Part shown: positions 26,023 through 35,355 of the stretch, one piece after another
Layout of the letters: each line of letters begins with the position of its first letter
Position numbering within the stretch: position 1 is the first letter of the stretch
Assembly (NCBI RefSeq): GCF_051201015.1
Contig: NZ_JBPEHI010000001.1
DNA length: 64,000 nucleotides
Direction: 5' to 3' (one strand)
DNA from: Petrimonas sulfuriphila
GTDB taxonomy: Bacteria > Bacteroidota > Bacteroidia > Bacteroidales > Dysgonomonadaceae
Translations under genes and position numbers: made by a program
The notes under the pieces: model-generated
What the model was told of the DNA's origin: nothing
The model's database searches: none
Seen by the model: the letters and a program-made list of their open reading frames with translations, nothing else

Positions 26023-26337
26023 TCAAAGATTCTTCTCTATTTTTTCGGAGAAAAGAGTTTTGGCGCCGGCACCCACTACCTTATCCACTACCTCGCCGTT
26101 TTTGATGAAAAGAACGGTGGGAATATTGCGGATACCGTATTTTGAAGTGGCTTCATCGTTGTTGTCAACATCTATTTTTCCCACCACTACACGGTCTTTA
26201 TATTCTTCACTCAGCTGATCGATGATGGGACCAACCATCTTGCAGGGTCCGCACCATTCAGCCCAAAAATCGATAACCACTAACTTGTCTGTTGCTAACA
26301 CTTCGTTAAGTGTTGCATCTGTAATTTGTAATGCCAT
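26023..26337 (-). CDS. trxA: Thioredoxin
   Basis: A 104-residue cytoplasmic disulfide reductase with the whole thioredoxin fold. The active site is DFWAEWCGPCKMVGP (about 25-39), with the cis-Pro segment IRNIPTVLFIKNGEVVDKVVG. It donates electrons to ribonucleotide reductase and other targets after reduction by thioredoxin reductase (not in the window). It begins 15 bp after the dnaE stop, so it is probably co-transcribed with it, an arrangement seen in other Bacteroidales. Confidence 0.96.
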   Translation of the reverse strand: MALQITDATLNEVLATDKLVVIDFWAEWCGPCKMVGPIIDQLSEEYKDRVVVGKIDVDNNDEATSKYGIRNIPTVLFIKNGEVVDKVVGAGAKTLFSEKIEKNL

Positions 26338-26352
26338 AGTTATTTTTTTGAA

Positions 26353-29300
26353 TTAATTAATTTTGAAGTCGATGTTCAAATTGTTCTTTAAGTTGTCTAT
26401 CAGGTGTTTGTTTACCTGAATTTTAGACGGACGCGAAAAAAGTTGTACATTCATGTTGTACGCTTCGCCGATAATGTTGAAATATAACAACGAATGGCCC
26501 GAATTGTTTTTCATCAGAGCCGATAATTCCGAAACCAACGTGTCGTCCAGTTCGGTAATCGGGAGCTGAAGTGTTATTTTGGTAACCAGCTTGTCTTTCA
26601 CCTCAGAAAGCAGGTTGATGGAGATTACCTTTATTTCCAGCTCTTCCGGGCGGAATCGCTTGGGTTGGATTTTGGCCGTGACATAAATAGAAAGTCCGAG
26701 GCGTGCAAACCTTCCGAAATTTACACTGTCATCTCCGAAAAACGCCAGCTCACAGCTGCCAGTATAATCTTCTATAGCCATGATCGTGTAGGGGCTACCG
26801 CGTTTTGTCTGTCCCTCCCTTACGCTGGTAACCAGGCCGCCAAAGCTGACATCCTTGCCGTTAAGGGGATTCAGGTCCTGTAGCAATGCGCAACTGGAAG
26901 TGCAAACATAGTTCAATATGAATTCATAATCATCCAGCGGATGTGCCGACAGATAAATTCCGATAAGTTCCCGTTCTTTATTCAATCGTACCAGGTCGGA
27001 TAATTTCTCCACTTTCGGCAGTTCGGGGCGGCTGATCATAAACGATGTATCGTCTCCAAAAAGTGAATTCATGGATAGATACTTGTCCTGCTGAAACTTG
27101 TTCCCGTACCGGATAAGCGTTTCCAAAAAGTCCTCCCCTTTGCTGTTTACCGATAGAAAATGTTCCCGTTTTACTCCGGGAAGCGAATCGAAAGCTCCAG
27201 CCAATGCCAGTGATTCAATGTTTTTCTTGTTACACGAAGATAGATTCACCCGCTCCACAAAATCAAACACATCTTTAAACGGACCATTGTTCGTCCTTTC
27301 TTCCAGTATGCCTTCCACGGCTCCGTGGCCGACACTTTTTATGGCAGCCAGTCCGAAGCGGATATGGCCGGATTTGTTCACCGAGAACTTGAGTACCGAT
27401 TCGTTGATGTCCGGCGAAAGAACATTGATGCCCATGGCTTTGCACTCGTCCATAAACTTGGTGATTTCAGTGATGTTATTCAGGTTGTTAGACAACACCG
27501 ACGCCATATATTCCGATGGGTAGTTTGCTTTCAGCCAGGCGGTCTGGTAGGCAACCCACGAATAACAGGTGGAATGCGATTTATTGAAGGCGTATTGAGC
27601 AAATTTTTCCCAGTCCGTCCAAATCTTTTGCAGGTCTTTTTCTTTGTAGCCGTTGGATTTCCCTCCGGAAATAAATTTTTCTTTCAAGGCCGCCATTTTG
27701 TCCGCCAATTTCTTGCCCATGGCCTTGCGCAACTCATCCGATTGTCCCCGGGTGAAATTGGCCAGCAGTCGCGACAAAAGCATCACCTGCTCCTGGTAAA
27801 CCGTGATTCCATAGGTCTCGTCCAGAAATTTCTCCATTACCGGAATATCGTATACGATCTTCTCTTTTCCTTGCTTGCGGGCGATAAAAGAAGGGATATA
27901 ATCCATCGGGCCGGGACGGTACAGGGCATTCATTGCAATCAGGTCTTCAAACTTGCTGGGGTGAAGCTCTTTCAGGTACTTCTGCATCCCGGTTGACTCA
28001 AACTGGAATGTACCGGTGGTTTGGCCGTTACTGTACAGTTCGTATGTTTTTGGATCATCCAGCGGAATGGTGTTGATGTCTATCTTGATGCCGTGTGTTG
28101 TTTCGATGTTTATGAGCGCATCCTTTATGATGGTCAAGGTTTTAAGTCCCAGAAAGTCCATCTTTATCAACCCCGTCTCTTCGATGACGGAGCCTTCGTA
28201 TTGCGTCACAAGCAGCTTTTCCTTTGTTTCCTTGTCGTCAGCAGTGCTTATAGGGACAATGTCGGATATATCGGTTTGTCCGATAATAACGCCACAGGCG
28301 TGTACTCCGGTACTGCGAACGTTCCCCTCGAGCATTCCAGCATATTTGAGCGTATCCCGGACCAGCGGGTCGGGGTTGTTGGCGGCTTCTTTGAGTTCCG
28401 GAACGTGTTCAATGGCTTCCCGAAGATTTATTTTTTTTACGTTGGGAATCCTGTCGGGAACCAGTTTTGCCAGCCGGTCTGCTTCTGCCAGAGGCAGTTT
28501 ATGCACGCGGGCCACATCACGGATAGACGATTTTGTAGCCATAGTCCCGTAGGTGATGATGCGGGCGACCTTTTCGAATCCGTACTTTTCAGTAACCCAT
28601 TGGAGTACTTTGTCGCGGCCTTCGTCGTCGAAATCAATGTCTATGTCAGGCATGGAGATACGATCCGGGTTGAGGAACCGCTCGAACAGCAGATCGTATT
28701 TCAGCGGATCGATATCCGTGATTCCCAGGCAGTATGCCACAGCCGATCCGGCTGCCGATCCACGGCCCGGACCAACCGCAACGTCCATTTGGCGTGCCGC
28801 GTTAATAAAGTCCTGGACGATCAGGAAATACCCGGGAAATCCCATGTTGGTAATGGTATCGATTTCAAACTTCAACCGTGAGGTAACCTCTTCGCTGAGT
28901 TCTTCCCCGTATTTTTTGCGTGCCCCGATTTTGGTAAGGTGCCTAAGATAGTCCGACTCGAGCTGGATACGGATTGCTTTGTCGTATCCTCCCAACCGCT
29001 TAAAATTGGTTTCACCAAACTTTTCGATCAATGCTGCTTCCGGGTACCTGGTTTTATACTCTTCTTCTGTTCCAAATGAACTGTCGATGGGGTAAAAAGG
29101 CATCAATGCCGGATTATCAATGGAATAAATTTCTACCTTGTCGGCAATCTCCATCGTGTTGGCGAGCGCTTCAGGCACATCACTAAAAATTCGATTCATC
29201 TCAGCCGTGGTTTTTATCCACTCTTGTTTGGTATAGCGCATCCGGTCGGGGTCATCGAAATCCTTCCCCATGCTCAGGCAGATAAGCCGGTCGTGCGCTT

Positions 29301-30078
29301 CGGCATCCTCTTCGTTTACGAAGTGAGCGTCGTTGGTAGCAATCACCTTCACACCGTATTTCTTGCCGATTTTGATAATCTCTTCGTTGACACGTTGCTG
29401 TTTCGGAAAAGTCGTTTGGTCGGCATCGGGGCGGTCGGTTTTGTGGCGTTGAATTTCGAGGTAAAAATCGTCGCCGAAAATGTTTTTAAACCATTCAACC
29501 GCTTCTTCTGCTCCGTCCACGTTGCCATCGTCTATTTTCCGCGGTATCTCACCCCCCAGGCAAGCCGTGGAGACGATGAGTCCTTCGTGATATTGCTCAA
29601 GCAGTTCCTTGTCGATGCGCGGACGGTAATAAAACCCTTCGGTCCAGCTTTTAGATACCATCTTGATGAGGTTTTTGTATCCGGTCAGGTTTTTGGCAAG
29701 CACAACAAGATGCCAGCCACTGCCGTCAATTTTTTCCGTTTGTGAAAAACGGTTGCGGCGCGCACAGTAACATTCGCAGCCAATAATGGGCTTGAAATTG
29801 AGTTTGGCGGTTTTGGCAGCAATCTCCTCTTTTAGTTTTTGGCTGGCAGGATTGCTTTCCAGTTCCTTGCTCAATTGTTTTATTTCGTTTTTTGTTTTCG
29901 ATTTGACACTGTTGATATAATTCACGAACTCCTTGATCCCGTACATCGCTCCGTGGTCGGTCAGTGCGATTCCGGCCATCCCGTCGTTCATGGCTTTATC
30001 AACAATCCGGTTGATACTGGCTTGTCCGTCGAGCAAGGAATATTGGGAGTGGACGTGTAAATGTACAAATGGCTGCAT
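26353..30078 (-). CDS. dnaE: DNA polymerase III subunit alpha
   Basis: A 1241-residue replicative polymerase. The N-terminal PHP domain (FVHLHVHSQYSLLDGQASI, LTDHGAMYGI) is followed by the PolC/DnaE palm with the catalytic Asp residues in SMPDIDIDFDDEGRDKVL. The fingers include GPGRGSAAGSAVAYCLGITDIDPL. Then come helix-hairpin-helix elements and an OB domain (KDVSFGGLVTSVREGQTKRG). The length is normal for Bacteroidetes DnaE1. It is the first gene of a dnaE-trxA unit. A -7 match TAAATTTG lies on the minus strand at 30116-30123. Confidence 0.97.
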   Translation of the reverse strand: MQPFVHLHVHSQYSLLDGQASINRIVDKAMNDGMAGIALTDHGAMYGIKEFVNYINSVKSKTKNEIKQLSKELESNPASQKLKEEIAAKTAKLNFKPIIGCECYCARRNRFSQTEKIDGSGWHLVVLAKNLTGYKNLIKMVSKSWTEGFYYRPRIDKELLEQYHEGLIVSTACLGGEIPRKIDDGNVDGAEEAVEWFKNIFGDDFYLEIQRHKTDRPDADQTTFPKQQRVNEEIIKIGKKYGVKVIATNDAHFVNEEDAEAHDRLICLSMGKDFDDPDRMRYTKQEWIKTTAEMNRIFSDVPEALANTMEIADKVEIYSIDNPALMPFYPIDSSFGTEEEYKTRYPEAALIEKFGETNFKRLGGYDKAIRIQLESDYLRHLTKIGARKKYGEELSEEVTSRLKFEIDTITNMGFPGYFLIVQDFINAARQMDVAVGPGRGSAAGSAVAYCLGITDIDPLKYDLLFERFLNPDRISMPDIDIDFDDEGRDKVLQWVTEKYGFEKVARIITYGTMATKSSIRDVARVHKLPLAEADRLAKLVPDRIPNVKKINLREAIEHVPELKEAANNPDPLVRDTLKYAGMLEGNVRSTGVHACGVIIGQTDISDIVPISTADDKETKEKLLVTQYEGSVIEETGLIKMDFLGLKTLTIIKDALINIETTHGIKIDINTIPLDDPKTYELYSNGQTTGTFQFESTGMQKYLKELHPSKFEDLIAMNALYRPGPMDYIPSFIARKQGKEKIVYDIPVMEKFLDETYGITVYQEQVMLLSRLLANFTRGQSDELRKAMGKKLADKMAALKEKFISGGKSNGYKEKDLQKIWTDWEKFAQYAFNKSHSTCYSWVAYQTAWLKANYPSEYMASVLSNNLNNITEITKFMDECKAMGINVLSPDINESVLKFSVNKSGHIRFGLAAIKSVGHGAVEGILEERTNNGPFKDVFDFVERVNLSSCNKKNIESLALAGAFDSLPGVKREHFLSVNSKGEDFLETLIRYGNKFQQDKYLSMNSLFGDDTSFMISRPELPKVEKLSDLVRLNKERELIGIYLSAHPLDDYEFILNYVCTSSCALLQDLNPLNGKDVSFGGLVTSVREGQTKRGSPYTIMAIEDYTGSCELAFFGDDSVNFGRFARLGLSIYVTAKIQPKRFRPEELEIKVISINLLSEVKDKLVTKITLQLPITELDDTLVSELSALMKNNSGHSLLYFNIIGEAYNMNVQLFSRPSKIQVNKHLIDNLKNNLNIDFKIN

Positions 30079-30115
30079 AAGAGAAAAATAAATGGATTTT
30101 CCGTTTTAACAACAA

Positions 30116-30123
30116 CAAATTTA
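30116..30123 (-). promoter_or_regulatory. Candidate -7 element of dnaE
   Basis: TAAATTTG on the minus strand, 37 nt before the dnaE ATG. No -33 TTG is at a good distance. Confidence 0.4.
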
Positions 30124-30182
30124 GCCAAAAAAACAGCCGGCCCGAGAAGAAATAGATAGAAGTTATCAACATTGGGAACAAA

Positions 30183-30210
30183 CAAAAACCGGTGAGCATT
30201 GCCCACCGGT
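30183..30210 (-). terminator. Terminator of the POT transporter gene
   Basis: Stem accggtg / caccggt (30188-30210). On the minus strand it is followed by a run of Ts, and it lies 35 bp after the transporter stop. Confidence 0.82.
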
Positions 30211-30244
30211 TCAGTTCAACGTTTTCGAAAAAGTTGATCCTATT

Positions 30245-31789
30245 CTATTTCGCCACCCGTTCGAGCCATTTCAGCATATACAACATGGTGAACATAGAGA
30301 TAAGGCACGCGCCCACAAATACCAGCCAGGTTGTCCACAACGGTAAGCTTTCGTAGAAAATGGTGCCGAAGATCAGCAGCTGGTTCCCGAGAGCCGTAGC
30401 TCCAAGCCATGCTCCTTGCATAATTCCCTGATATTGGGGTGGAGCCACTTTTGACACAAAAGATAATCCGAGAGGGCTGATAAACAGCTCAGCAACAGTT
30501 AAAATAAAGTAGGTGCCAATAAGCAAAAATGGAGTCACGCGTTGCGCATCGGTCAGTCCGCCCATAGCCCTTGCCGTATCCGTGTCTGGCAGCCCTTGTG
30601 AACCAATGGACATAACCAGGAAGGCAGTGGCTGCAATCCCCATCCCGATAGCTATCTTCTTTGGAGTGGAAGGCTCTTTTCCCCTTGCTCTAAGCCAGCC
30701 AAAGAGTCCGATAATTACAGGAGTAAGAAATACCACAAAGAAAGGGTTGAAGAACTGGAATATTTCAGCACCTTTTATACTTGTAAATCCCAGGTCGATA
30801 TTGATTGTGCTCAAATCCGTGTATTCATTGGCGAAGAAGGTGAGGGTCACGCCGTTTTGGTGAAACGAGAACCAGAAGAAGATTACTACAGCAAACACCG
30901 AGAACAGGGCATACAGGCGCTGACGAACTTCTTTTGAATCCATTTGATTTTCATTCGGTTGAGCATCGGTGCTTTCTTTGGATCTCGCAGCTTTCAGGGC
31001 CGGGTCGGGGAATTTTCTTTTGTTTATAATGAATACTGTCAGAGAGATCAGCATGGCGAAAATGGCTACGCCAAAAGCATAATGAAAACCGGTGTTGAAT
31101 ACATTCAGGTATTCGTTGGCAAAAGCGGTGAGGTCGGCCGGTGGTGTTTTGCTCACAGATGCAGAAAGTTCTGTGAAACGTTGTGTGGCCTCCGGCGTTA
31201 TGGTTCCTCTTAGAAACTGGTGGCTAAGGGCCGGAAGATCGGAGTTGTATTCAAAGCCATTGTGTTGAACCCACCAGTTACGGATGCCCACGGCAATAAG
31301 CGGAGCAAAAAGGGCACCGATATTGATAAACATGTAGAAAATCTGAAATCCGGTATCTCTCTTATCGGAATACTTGGGGTCGTCGTACATTTGTCCTACC
31401 ACCGCTTGTAGATTGCCCTTAAACAGTCCGTTTCCAAAAGCAATAACAAACAGTCCGAAGCAGGTCATGGCCAGGAACAACGCAAAATTCGGAACGGGAG
31501 TAGGTGTTGGAATGGCAATCAGGAAGTAACCTATTGTCATAAGTATCAAGCCCCACAAGATGGTTCCCTTGTACTTTTTTGTTTTGTCGGCAATGAAGCC
31601 GCCGGCAAGTGCAAGCAAATAGATCAGAGCATAAAAAATCGAATAAATGACAGTGGCCTGTGTCTTGTCCAGTCCGAATTTAGATAAAAGGAATAACGAT
31701 AGTATCGCCATCATGATGTAGAAACCAAAACGCTCGCCCATGTTGGAAAGGGCGGCGCCAATAAGTCCTTTAGGATGATTTTTGAACAT
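30245..31789 (-). CDS. POT/PTR family peptide:H+ symporter (MFS)
   Basis: A 514-residue inner-membrane transporter with about 14 hydrophobic segments. Starting at the ATG at 31789 gives MFKNHPKGLIGAALSNMGERFGFYIMMAIL, which contains the POT signature with the conserved ExxERFxYY-like NMGERFGFY. Other features are GGFIADKTKKYKGTILWG and AFGNGLFKGNLQAVVGQMYDD. The longer frame to 31867 would start upstream of the promoter and was rejected. It imports di- or tripeptides with protons. It is monocistronic, with a -7 box and a terminator. Confidence 0.92.
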   Translation of the reverse strand: MFKNHPKGLIGAALSNMGERFGFYIMMAILSLFLLSKFGLDKTQATVIYSIFYALIYLLALAGGFIADKTKKYKGTILWGLILMTIGYFLIAIPTPTPVPNFALFLAMTCFGLFVIAFGNGLFKGNLQAVVGQMYDDPKYSDKRDTGFQIFYMFINIGALFAPLIAVGIRNWWVQHNGFEYNSDLPALSHQFLRGTITPEATQRFTELSASVSKTPPADLTAFANEYLNVFNTGFHYAFGVAIFAMLISLTVFIINKRKFPDPALKAARSKESTDAQPNENQMDSKEVRQRLYALFSVFAVVIFFWFSFHQNGVTLTFFANEYTDLSTINIDLGFTSIKGAEIFQFFNPFFVVFLTPVIIGLFGWLRARGKEPSTPKKIAIGMGIAATAFLVMSIGSQGLPDTDTARAMGGLTDAQRVTPFLLIGTYFILTVAELFISPLGLSFVSKVAPPQYQGIMQGAWLGATALGNQLLIFGTIFYESLPLWTTWLVFVGACLISMFTMLYMLKWLERVAK

Positions 31790-31828
31790 AAATTGTTTTT
31801 TTAGATGGTTTGGAATTTTTTTAATTTG

Positions 31829-31836
31829 CAAATATA
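31829..31836 (-). promoter_or_regulatory. Candidate -7 element of the POT transporter
   Basis: TATATTTG on the minus strand, 39 nt before the ATG at 31789. The nearest TTG upstream (31867-31865) is 28 nt away, farther than normal. Confidence 0.45.
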
Positions 31837-31983
31837 CATAAATAAATGAAATATTTAACTTGGGCAAGTTGTAGATTCAGCCACTAACGGGAATAACATG
31901 CGGTACTTGAATGGAATATAAAAATATCGACAAACGGGGTAGTTATTCCTGTTTTGAAAAAAATGAACAAAATATTTCTTCCT

Positions 31984-32017
31984 TTTGTTGTATTATTTAA
32001 TTTTTGTTGTAATTTTG
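31984..32017 (+). promoter_or_regulatory. Promoter of the pheA aromatic amino acid operon
   Basis: TTG at 31988-31990 (within TTTTGTTG), a 19-nt spacer and TAATTTTG at 32010-32017. Transcription would start near 32024, about 22 nt before the leader peptide ATG and 190 nt before pheA. Confidence 0.7.
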
Positions 32018-32045
32018 CAACCGATATTCGCAAATAACGAATAAA

Positions 32046-32102
32046 ATGAAACAGAACCATTTTGCCTATTCTTTCTATTTTTACTTTTACTTTAGTAAGT
32101 AG
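32046..32102 (+). CDS. Phe/Tyr-rich leader peptide of the pheA operon attenuator
   Basis: An 18-codon reading frame, MKQNHFAYSFYFYFYFSK, ending in TAG. Nine of the 18 residues are Phe (5) or Tyr (4), with the alternating FYFYFYF just before the stop. It lies between a good promoter and a rho-independent terminator that precedes pheA, aminotransferase, DAHP synthase/chorismate mutase and tyrA, the genes that make exactly these two amino acids. By the classical attenuation mechanism, shortage of charged tRNA-Phe or tRNA-Tyr would stall the ribosome here and let the antiterminator at 32104-32165 form. It is too short for ordinary gene finders. Confidence 0.88.
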   Translation: MKQNHFAYSFYFYFYFSK

Positions 32103-32103
32103 A

Positions 32104-32165
32104 ACAGGATTTTATGTGCAAAATGAAGAAATAAATAAATAACTTTTTTGAATAGAAAATCCTGT
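32104..32165 (+). promoter_or_regulatory. Antiterminator hairpin of the pheA attenuator
   Basis: acaggatttt (32104-32113) pairs perfectly over 10 bp with aaaatcctgt (32156-32165). The first arm starts one base after the leader stop codon, so a ribosome that reaches the stop would mask it. The second arm shares eight bases with the 5' arm of the terminator stem, so the two structures exclude each other. Confidence 0.82.
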
Positions 32166-32188
32166 CGATAGCACGACGGGATTTTTTT
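32158..32188 (+). terminator. Attenuator terminator upstream of pheA
   Basis: Stem aatcctgtcg (32158-32167) / cgacgggatt (32174-32183) with one G-U pair and a 6-nt loop. It runs into seven Ts (32182-32188), 28 bp before the pheA ATG. Confidence 0.9.
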
Positions 32189-32216
32189 ATTTTAATAGAC
32201 TTAGCTCTCAAAACAG

Positions 32217-33062
32217 ATGAAAAAAGTTGCCATACAGGGCGGATTAGGCGCCTACCACGACATTGCTGCCCGCAATTACTTCGGGGAGGAGATAGAGATT
32301 GTTCCTTGCCTTACGTTTAAAGAGATTTTTTTAAAAGCTCAAAAAGATGAACATCTAATTGGAATTATGGCGATCGAGAACACGATTGCCGGGGGGCTGT
32401 TGCTCAATCACGACCTGCTTAAGCTCAACGACATGAAGATTGCGGGGGAGCATAAATTGCGTATCTCCCATACGTTATCGGCGTTGCCCGGACAACGTTT
32501 GCAAGACATAAGGGAAATTGTTTCGCACCCGATGGCACTGATGCAATGTTCCGATTTTATCGAAAGCCTGCCCCAGGTGAAGGTCGTTGAGCACGAGGAT
32601 ACTGCTTTGGCTGCCCGGGAAATAATGGAAGGAAACACCCCGGGGATAGCGGCCATTTGCAGCAAGCTTGCCGCCGAGGTATATCACCTGGAAGTTATAA
32701 GGGAAGGAATAGAAACCAACAAACGTAACTTTACCCGGTTTCTGGTATTGGCTCACGAAGAAATGGTCGGTGAAATACGGAAGTCATCCGATATAGACAA
32801 GGCTTCGCTTGTTTTCGTTCTGCCACACAGTGAAGGGAGCCTTTCCCGGGTGTTGTCGGTGCTCTCGTTCTACGACATCAACCTTACGCGGATTCAGTCG
32901 CTGCCGATTATCGGTCGGGAGTGGGAATATCAGTTTTACATCGACCTGACTTTTTCCAATTTCGAACGGTACCGTCAGTCTATCAAGGCCATACTGCCTT
33001 TGGTGGGAAACCTCAAGGTGCTGGGTGAGTATGTCGAAGACAAACACATTGTTGCCGACTGA
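32217..33062 (+). CDS. pheA: Prephenate dehydratase
   Basis: A 281-residue monofunctional enzyme converting prephenate to phenylpyruvate, the step committed to phenylalanine. The periplasmic-binding-like catalytic domain opens VAIQGGLGAYHDIAARNYF and includes GIMAIENTIAGGLL and the TRF catalytic motif in NKRNFTRFLVLA (about 175-186). The C-terminal ACT domain (KASLVFVLPHSEGSLSRVLSVLSFYDINLTRIQS) is the expected phenylalanine-sensing site. It is the first structural gene of the operon and is under the leader-peptide attenuator. Confidence 0.96.
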   Translation: MKKVAIQGGLGAYHDIAARNYFGEEIEIVPCLTFKEIFLKAQKDEHLIGIMAIENTIAGGLLLNHDLLKLNDMKIAGEHKLRISHTLSALPGQRLQDIREIVSHPMALMQCSDFIESLPQVKVVEHEDTALAAREIMEGNTPGIAAICSKLAAEVYHLEVIREGIETNKRNFTRFLVLAHEEMVGEIRKSSDIDKASLVFVLPHSEGSLSRVLSVLSFYDINLTRIQSLPIIGREWEYQFYIDLTFSNFERYRQSIKAILPLVGNLKVLGEYVEDKHIVAD

Positions 33063-33100
33063 ATAACAACCGAATAACTATTTAACAACTATCGAACAAA

Positions 33101-34273
33101 ATGGATAAAGTACTTAACATAGAACCTGCCGGGCACATAAAACGCATTTCGGAATATTACTTTTCGGTTAAGCTTGCCGAAGTTGCCAAAATGAATGCGG
33201 AAGGCAAAAACATCATCAGCCTGGGGGTGGGAGCACCCGATAAAATGCCGTCGCAGGAAACGATTGAAACTTTGTGTGATACGGCATGTCGCCCCGATGT
33301 ACATGCTTATCAGCCCTACTCCGGGATACCGGAATTGAGAAAGGCTTATGCCGGATGGTATAAGAAGTTTTACAACGTCGACTTGTCGACGGACGAAGTA
33401 TTGCCGCTTATCGGCTCAAAAGAAGGAATTTTACACGTTTCGATGACATTTCTTAACTTTGGTGACTCGGTATTGGTTCCCAATCCGGGGTACCCAACCT
33501 ACAGATCGGTTTCGGAACTTCTTCGTGCGAACGTCATCGAGTACGATTTGCTGGAGAAAAATGAGTGGCTGCCCAATTTTGATGCCCTGGAAAAGCTGGA
33601 CTTGACCCGGGTAAAGCTGATGTGGGTAAATTATCCCAATATGCCTACCGGTAAAAATGCATCCTTGGCGTTGTTTGAAAAATTGGTGGCCTTTGGTAAA
33701 AAACACGGTATTGTCATTTGTCATGATAATCCATACAGTTTTATCCTGAATGATCGTCCGACGAGTATCTTGTCGGTGCAGGGCGCAAAAGACATTTGCA
33801 TTGAGCTTAACTCGTTGAGCAAATCACACAATATGTCGGGTTGGCGTATGGGGCTGCTGGCATCCAATCCAGAGTTCGTAAGATGGGTATTAAAAGCCAA
33901 GAGCAATATCGACAGCGGTCAGTTTAAACCCATGCAGTTGGCAACCGTCGCCGCTTTGCAGAACACCCGGGAGTGGCACGACGAGATGAACCGTATTTAT
34001 GCCGAACGCCGTTTGTGGGCGGAGAAAATTATGGATCTGCTGAACTGCAAGTACGATAAAAGCCAGGTTGGCCTTTTTGTTTGGGGAAAATTGCCGGAAT
34101 CTGTGGTGTCGAGCAAAGACTTTATCGATGATATCCTGTACAACGCCCGCGTTTTTATTACCCCCGGTGTAATCTTCGGAAGCAATGGCGAAGGGTATAT
34201 CCGGATTTCTCTCGGCGCATCCGTTGAAAAAATGGAGGAAGCCTACAATCGAATTTTAACTTACAACACATGA
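33101..34273 (+). CDS. Class I/II PLP-dependent aminotransferase (aromatic/aspartate type)
   Basis: A 390-residue fold-type I aminotransferase. The PLP-binding features are VPNPGYPTYRSVSELL, MWVNYPNMPTGKNAS and the Schiff-base Lys in ELNSLSKSHNMSGWRMGLL (about residue 240), with a C-terminal Arg in GYIRISLG. Its place between pheA and the DAHP synthase suggests it transaminates phenylpyruvate and 4-hydroxyphenylpyruvate, or prephenate itself. Substrate choice is inference from context. Its stop overlaps the next ATG by 4 bp (ATGA). Confidence 0.9.
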   Translation: MDKVLNIEPAGHIKRISEYYFSVKLAEVAKMNAEGKNIISLGVGAPDKMPSQETIETLCDTACRPDVHAYQPYSGIPELRKAYAGWYKKFYNVDLSTDEVLPLIGSKEGILHVSMTFLNFGDSVLVPNPGYPTYRSVSELLRANVIEYDLLEKNEWLPNFDALEKLDLTRVKLMWVNYPNMPTGKNASLALFEKLVAFGKKHGIVICHDNPYSFILNDRPTSILSVQGAKDICIELNSLSKSHNMSGWRMGLLASNPEFVRWVLKAKSNIDSGQFKPMQLATVAALQNTREWHDEMNRIYAERRLWAEKIMDLLNCKYDKSQVGLFVWGKLPESVVSSKDFIDDILYNARVFITPGVIFGSNGEGYIRISLGASVEKMEEAYNRILTYNT

Positions 34274-35355
34274 CAAAGAAAAATATGGAATTTGAATCAA
34301 TTTTATTACCCGGGGTCGAGGACAAGCGCCCGATCATTATTTCCGGCCCATGTAGCGCGGAAACGGAAGAGCAGGTCATGGAGACGGCAAAAAAACTTGC
34401 TGAAAAAGGGGTGAAGATCTTCAGGGCGGGTGTGTGGAAGCCACGCACAAAGCCCGGTGGATTTGAAGGGGTCGGCACCCCGGCATTAAAATGGCTCCAG
34501 CAGGTACGCAAAGAGACCGGTATGTATGTGGCGACCGAGGTGGCCACGGAAAAACATGTGTATGAATCTCTGAAATACAACATGGATATGTTGTGGATCG
34601 GAGCTCGCACCACAGCAAATCCTTTTGCCGTACAGGAAATAGCAGATACATTAAGGGGTGTGGACATCCCGGTTCTGATAAAAAATCCGGTGAATCCCGA
34701 CCTGGAGCTATGGATCGGTGCCATTGAACGTTTATACAACGCAGGCATTAAGAAGATCGGGGTCATTCACCGCGGGTTCAGTACCAACGACAAGACCGTT
34801 TATCGCAACATTCCTCAATGGCACATCCCCATCGAATTGAAACGCCGTTACCCTGACCTTCCCGTCATTTGTGATCCAAGCCATATTGGTGGAAAACGCT
34901 CCATGATTAAAACGATTTCCCAACAGGCCATGGACCTGAATTACTACGGGTTGATCATCGAGTCTCACCGTAACCCCGATGATGCCTGGAGCGACAGTTC
35001 CCAGCAAATCTCTCCCGAAACGCTGGCTGAAATTCTGAATGAACTGGTTATTCGCGACAAGGTGCAATCGACGGAGGACTTATCCGACCTGCGCCGGCAA
35101 ATAGATGACCTGGACAATGAAATCCTGCAACTCTTATCGAAACGTATGCGCGTATCCCGCGAAATAGGGCTCTACAAGCTGGAGCACGATATGCCCGTAC
35201 TCCAGACCGGACGCTACGATCATATCCGCAAGGACCGCGTGGAGCAAGCCGAGAAAATGGAGATGGCGGGTGAATTTGCCTTGAAAATCCTGGAAGCCAT
35301 TCACACGGAATCCGTTCGTCAGCAGTTTGAAGTAATGGAAAGAGCAAAAAAATGA
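34270..35355 (+). CDS. Bifunctional DAHP synthase / chorismate mutase
   Basis: A 361-residue fusion. Residues 1-260 are a type I-beta (KDO8P-synthase-like) DAHP synthase, with RPIIISGPCSAETEEQV, KIFRAGVWKPRTKPGGFEGVG, GARTTANPFAVQEIADTLRG and PVICDPSHIGGKRSM. Residues about 270-355 are an AroQ-class chorismate mutase (DLRRQIDDLDNEILQLLSKRMRVSREIG). It therefore catalyses entry to the shikimate pathway and also the chorismate-to-prephenate step that feeds its neighbours pheA and tyrA. It overlaps both neighbours by 4 bp. The fused mutase probably doubles as the feedback sensor, as known for such fusions. Confidence 0.94.
   Translation: MTKKNMEFESILLPGVEDKRPIIISGPCSAETEEQVMETAKKLAEKGVKIFRAGVWKPRTKPGGFEGVGTPALKWLQQVRKETGMYVATEVATEKHVYESLKYNMDMLWIGARTTANPFAVQEIADTLRGVDIPVLIKNPVNPDLELWIGAIERLYNAGIKKIGVIHRGFSTNDKTVYRNIPQWHIPIELKRRYPDLPVICDPSHIGGKRSMIKTISQQAMDLNYYGLIIESHRNPDDAWSDSSQQISPETLAEILNELVIRDKVQSTEDLSDLRRQIDDLDNEILQLLSKRMRVSREIGLYKLEHDMPVLQTGRYDHIRKDRVEQAEKMEMAGEFALKILEAIHTESVRQQFEVMERAKK

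Noticed and set aside
27325..28881. Long plus-strand open frames across dnaE (for example 27325-27996 and 28021-28881)
   Set aside because: They are antisense shadows of the strongly conserved DnaE reading frame, with no recognisable domain and no promoter.
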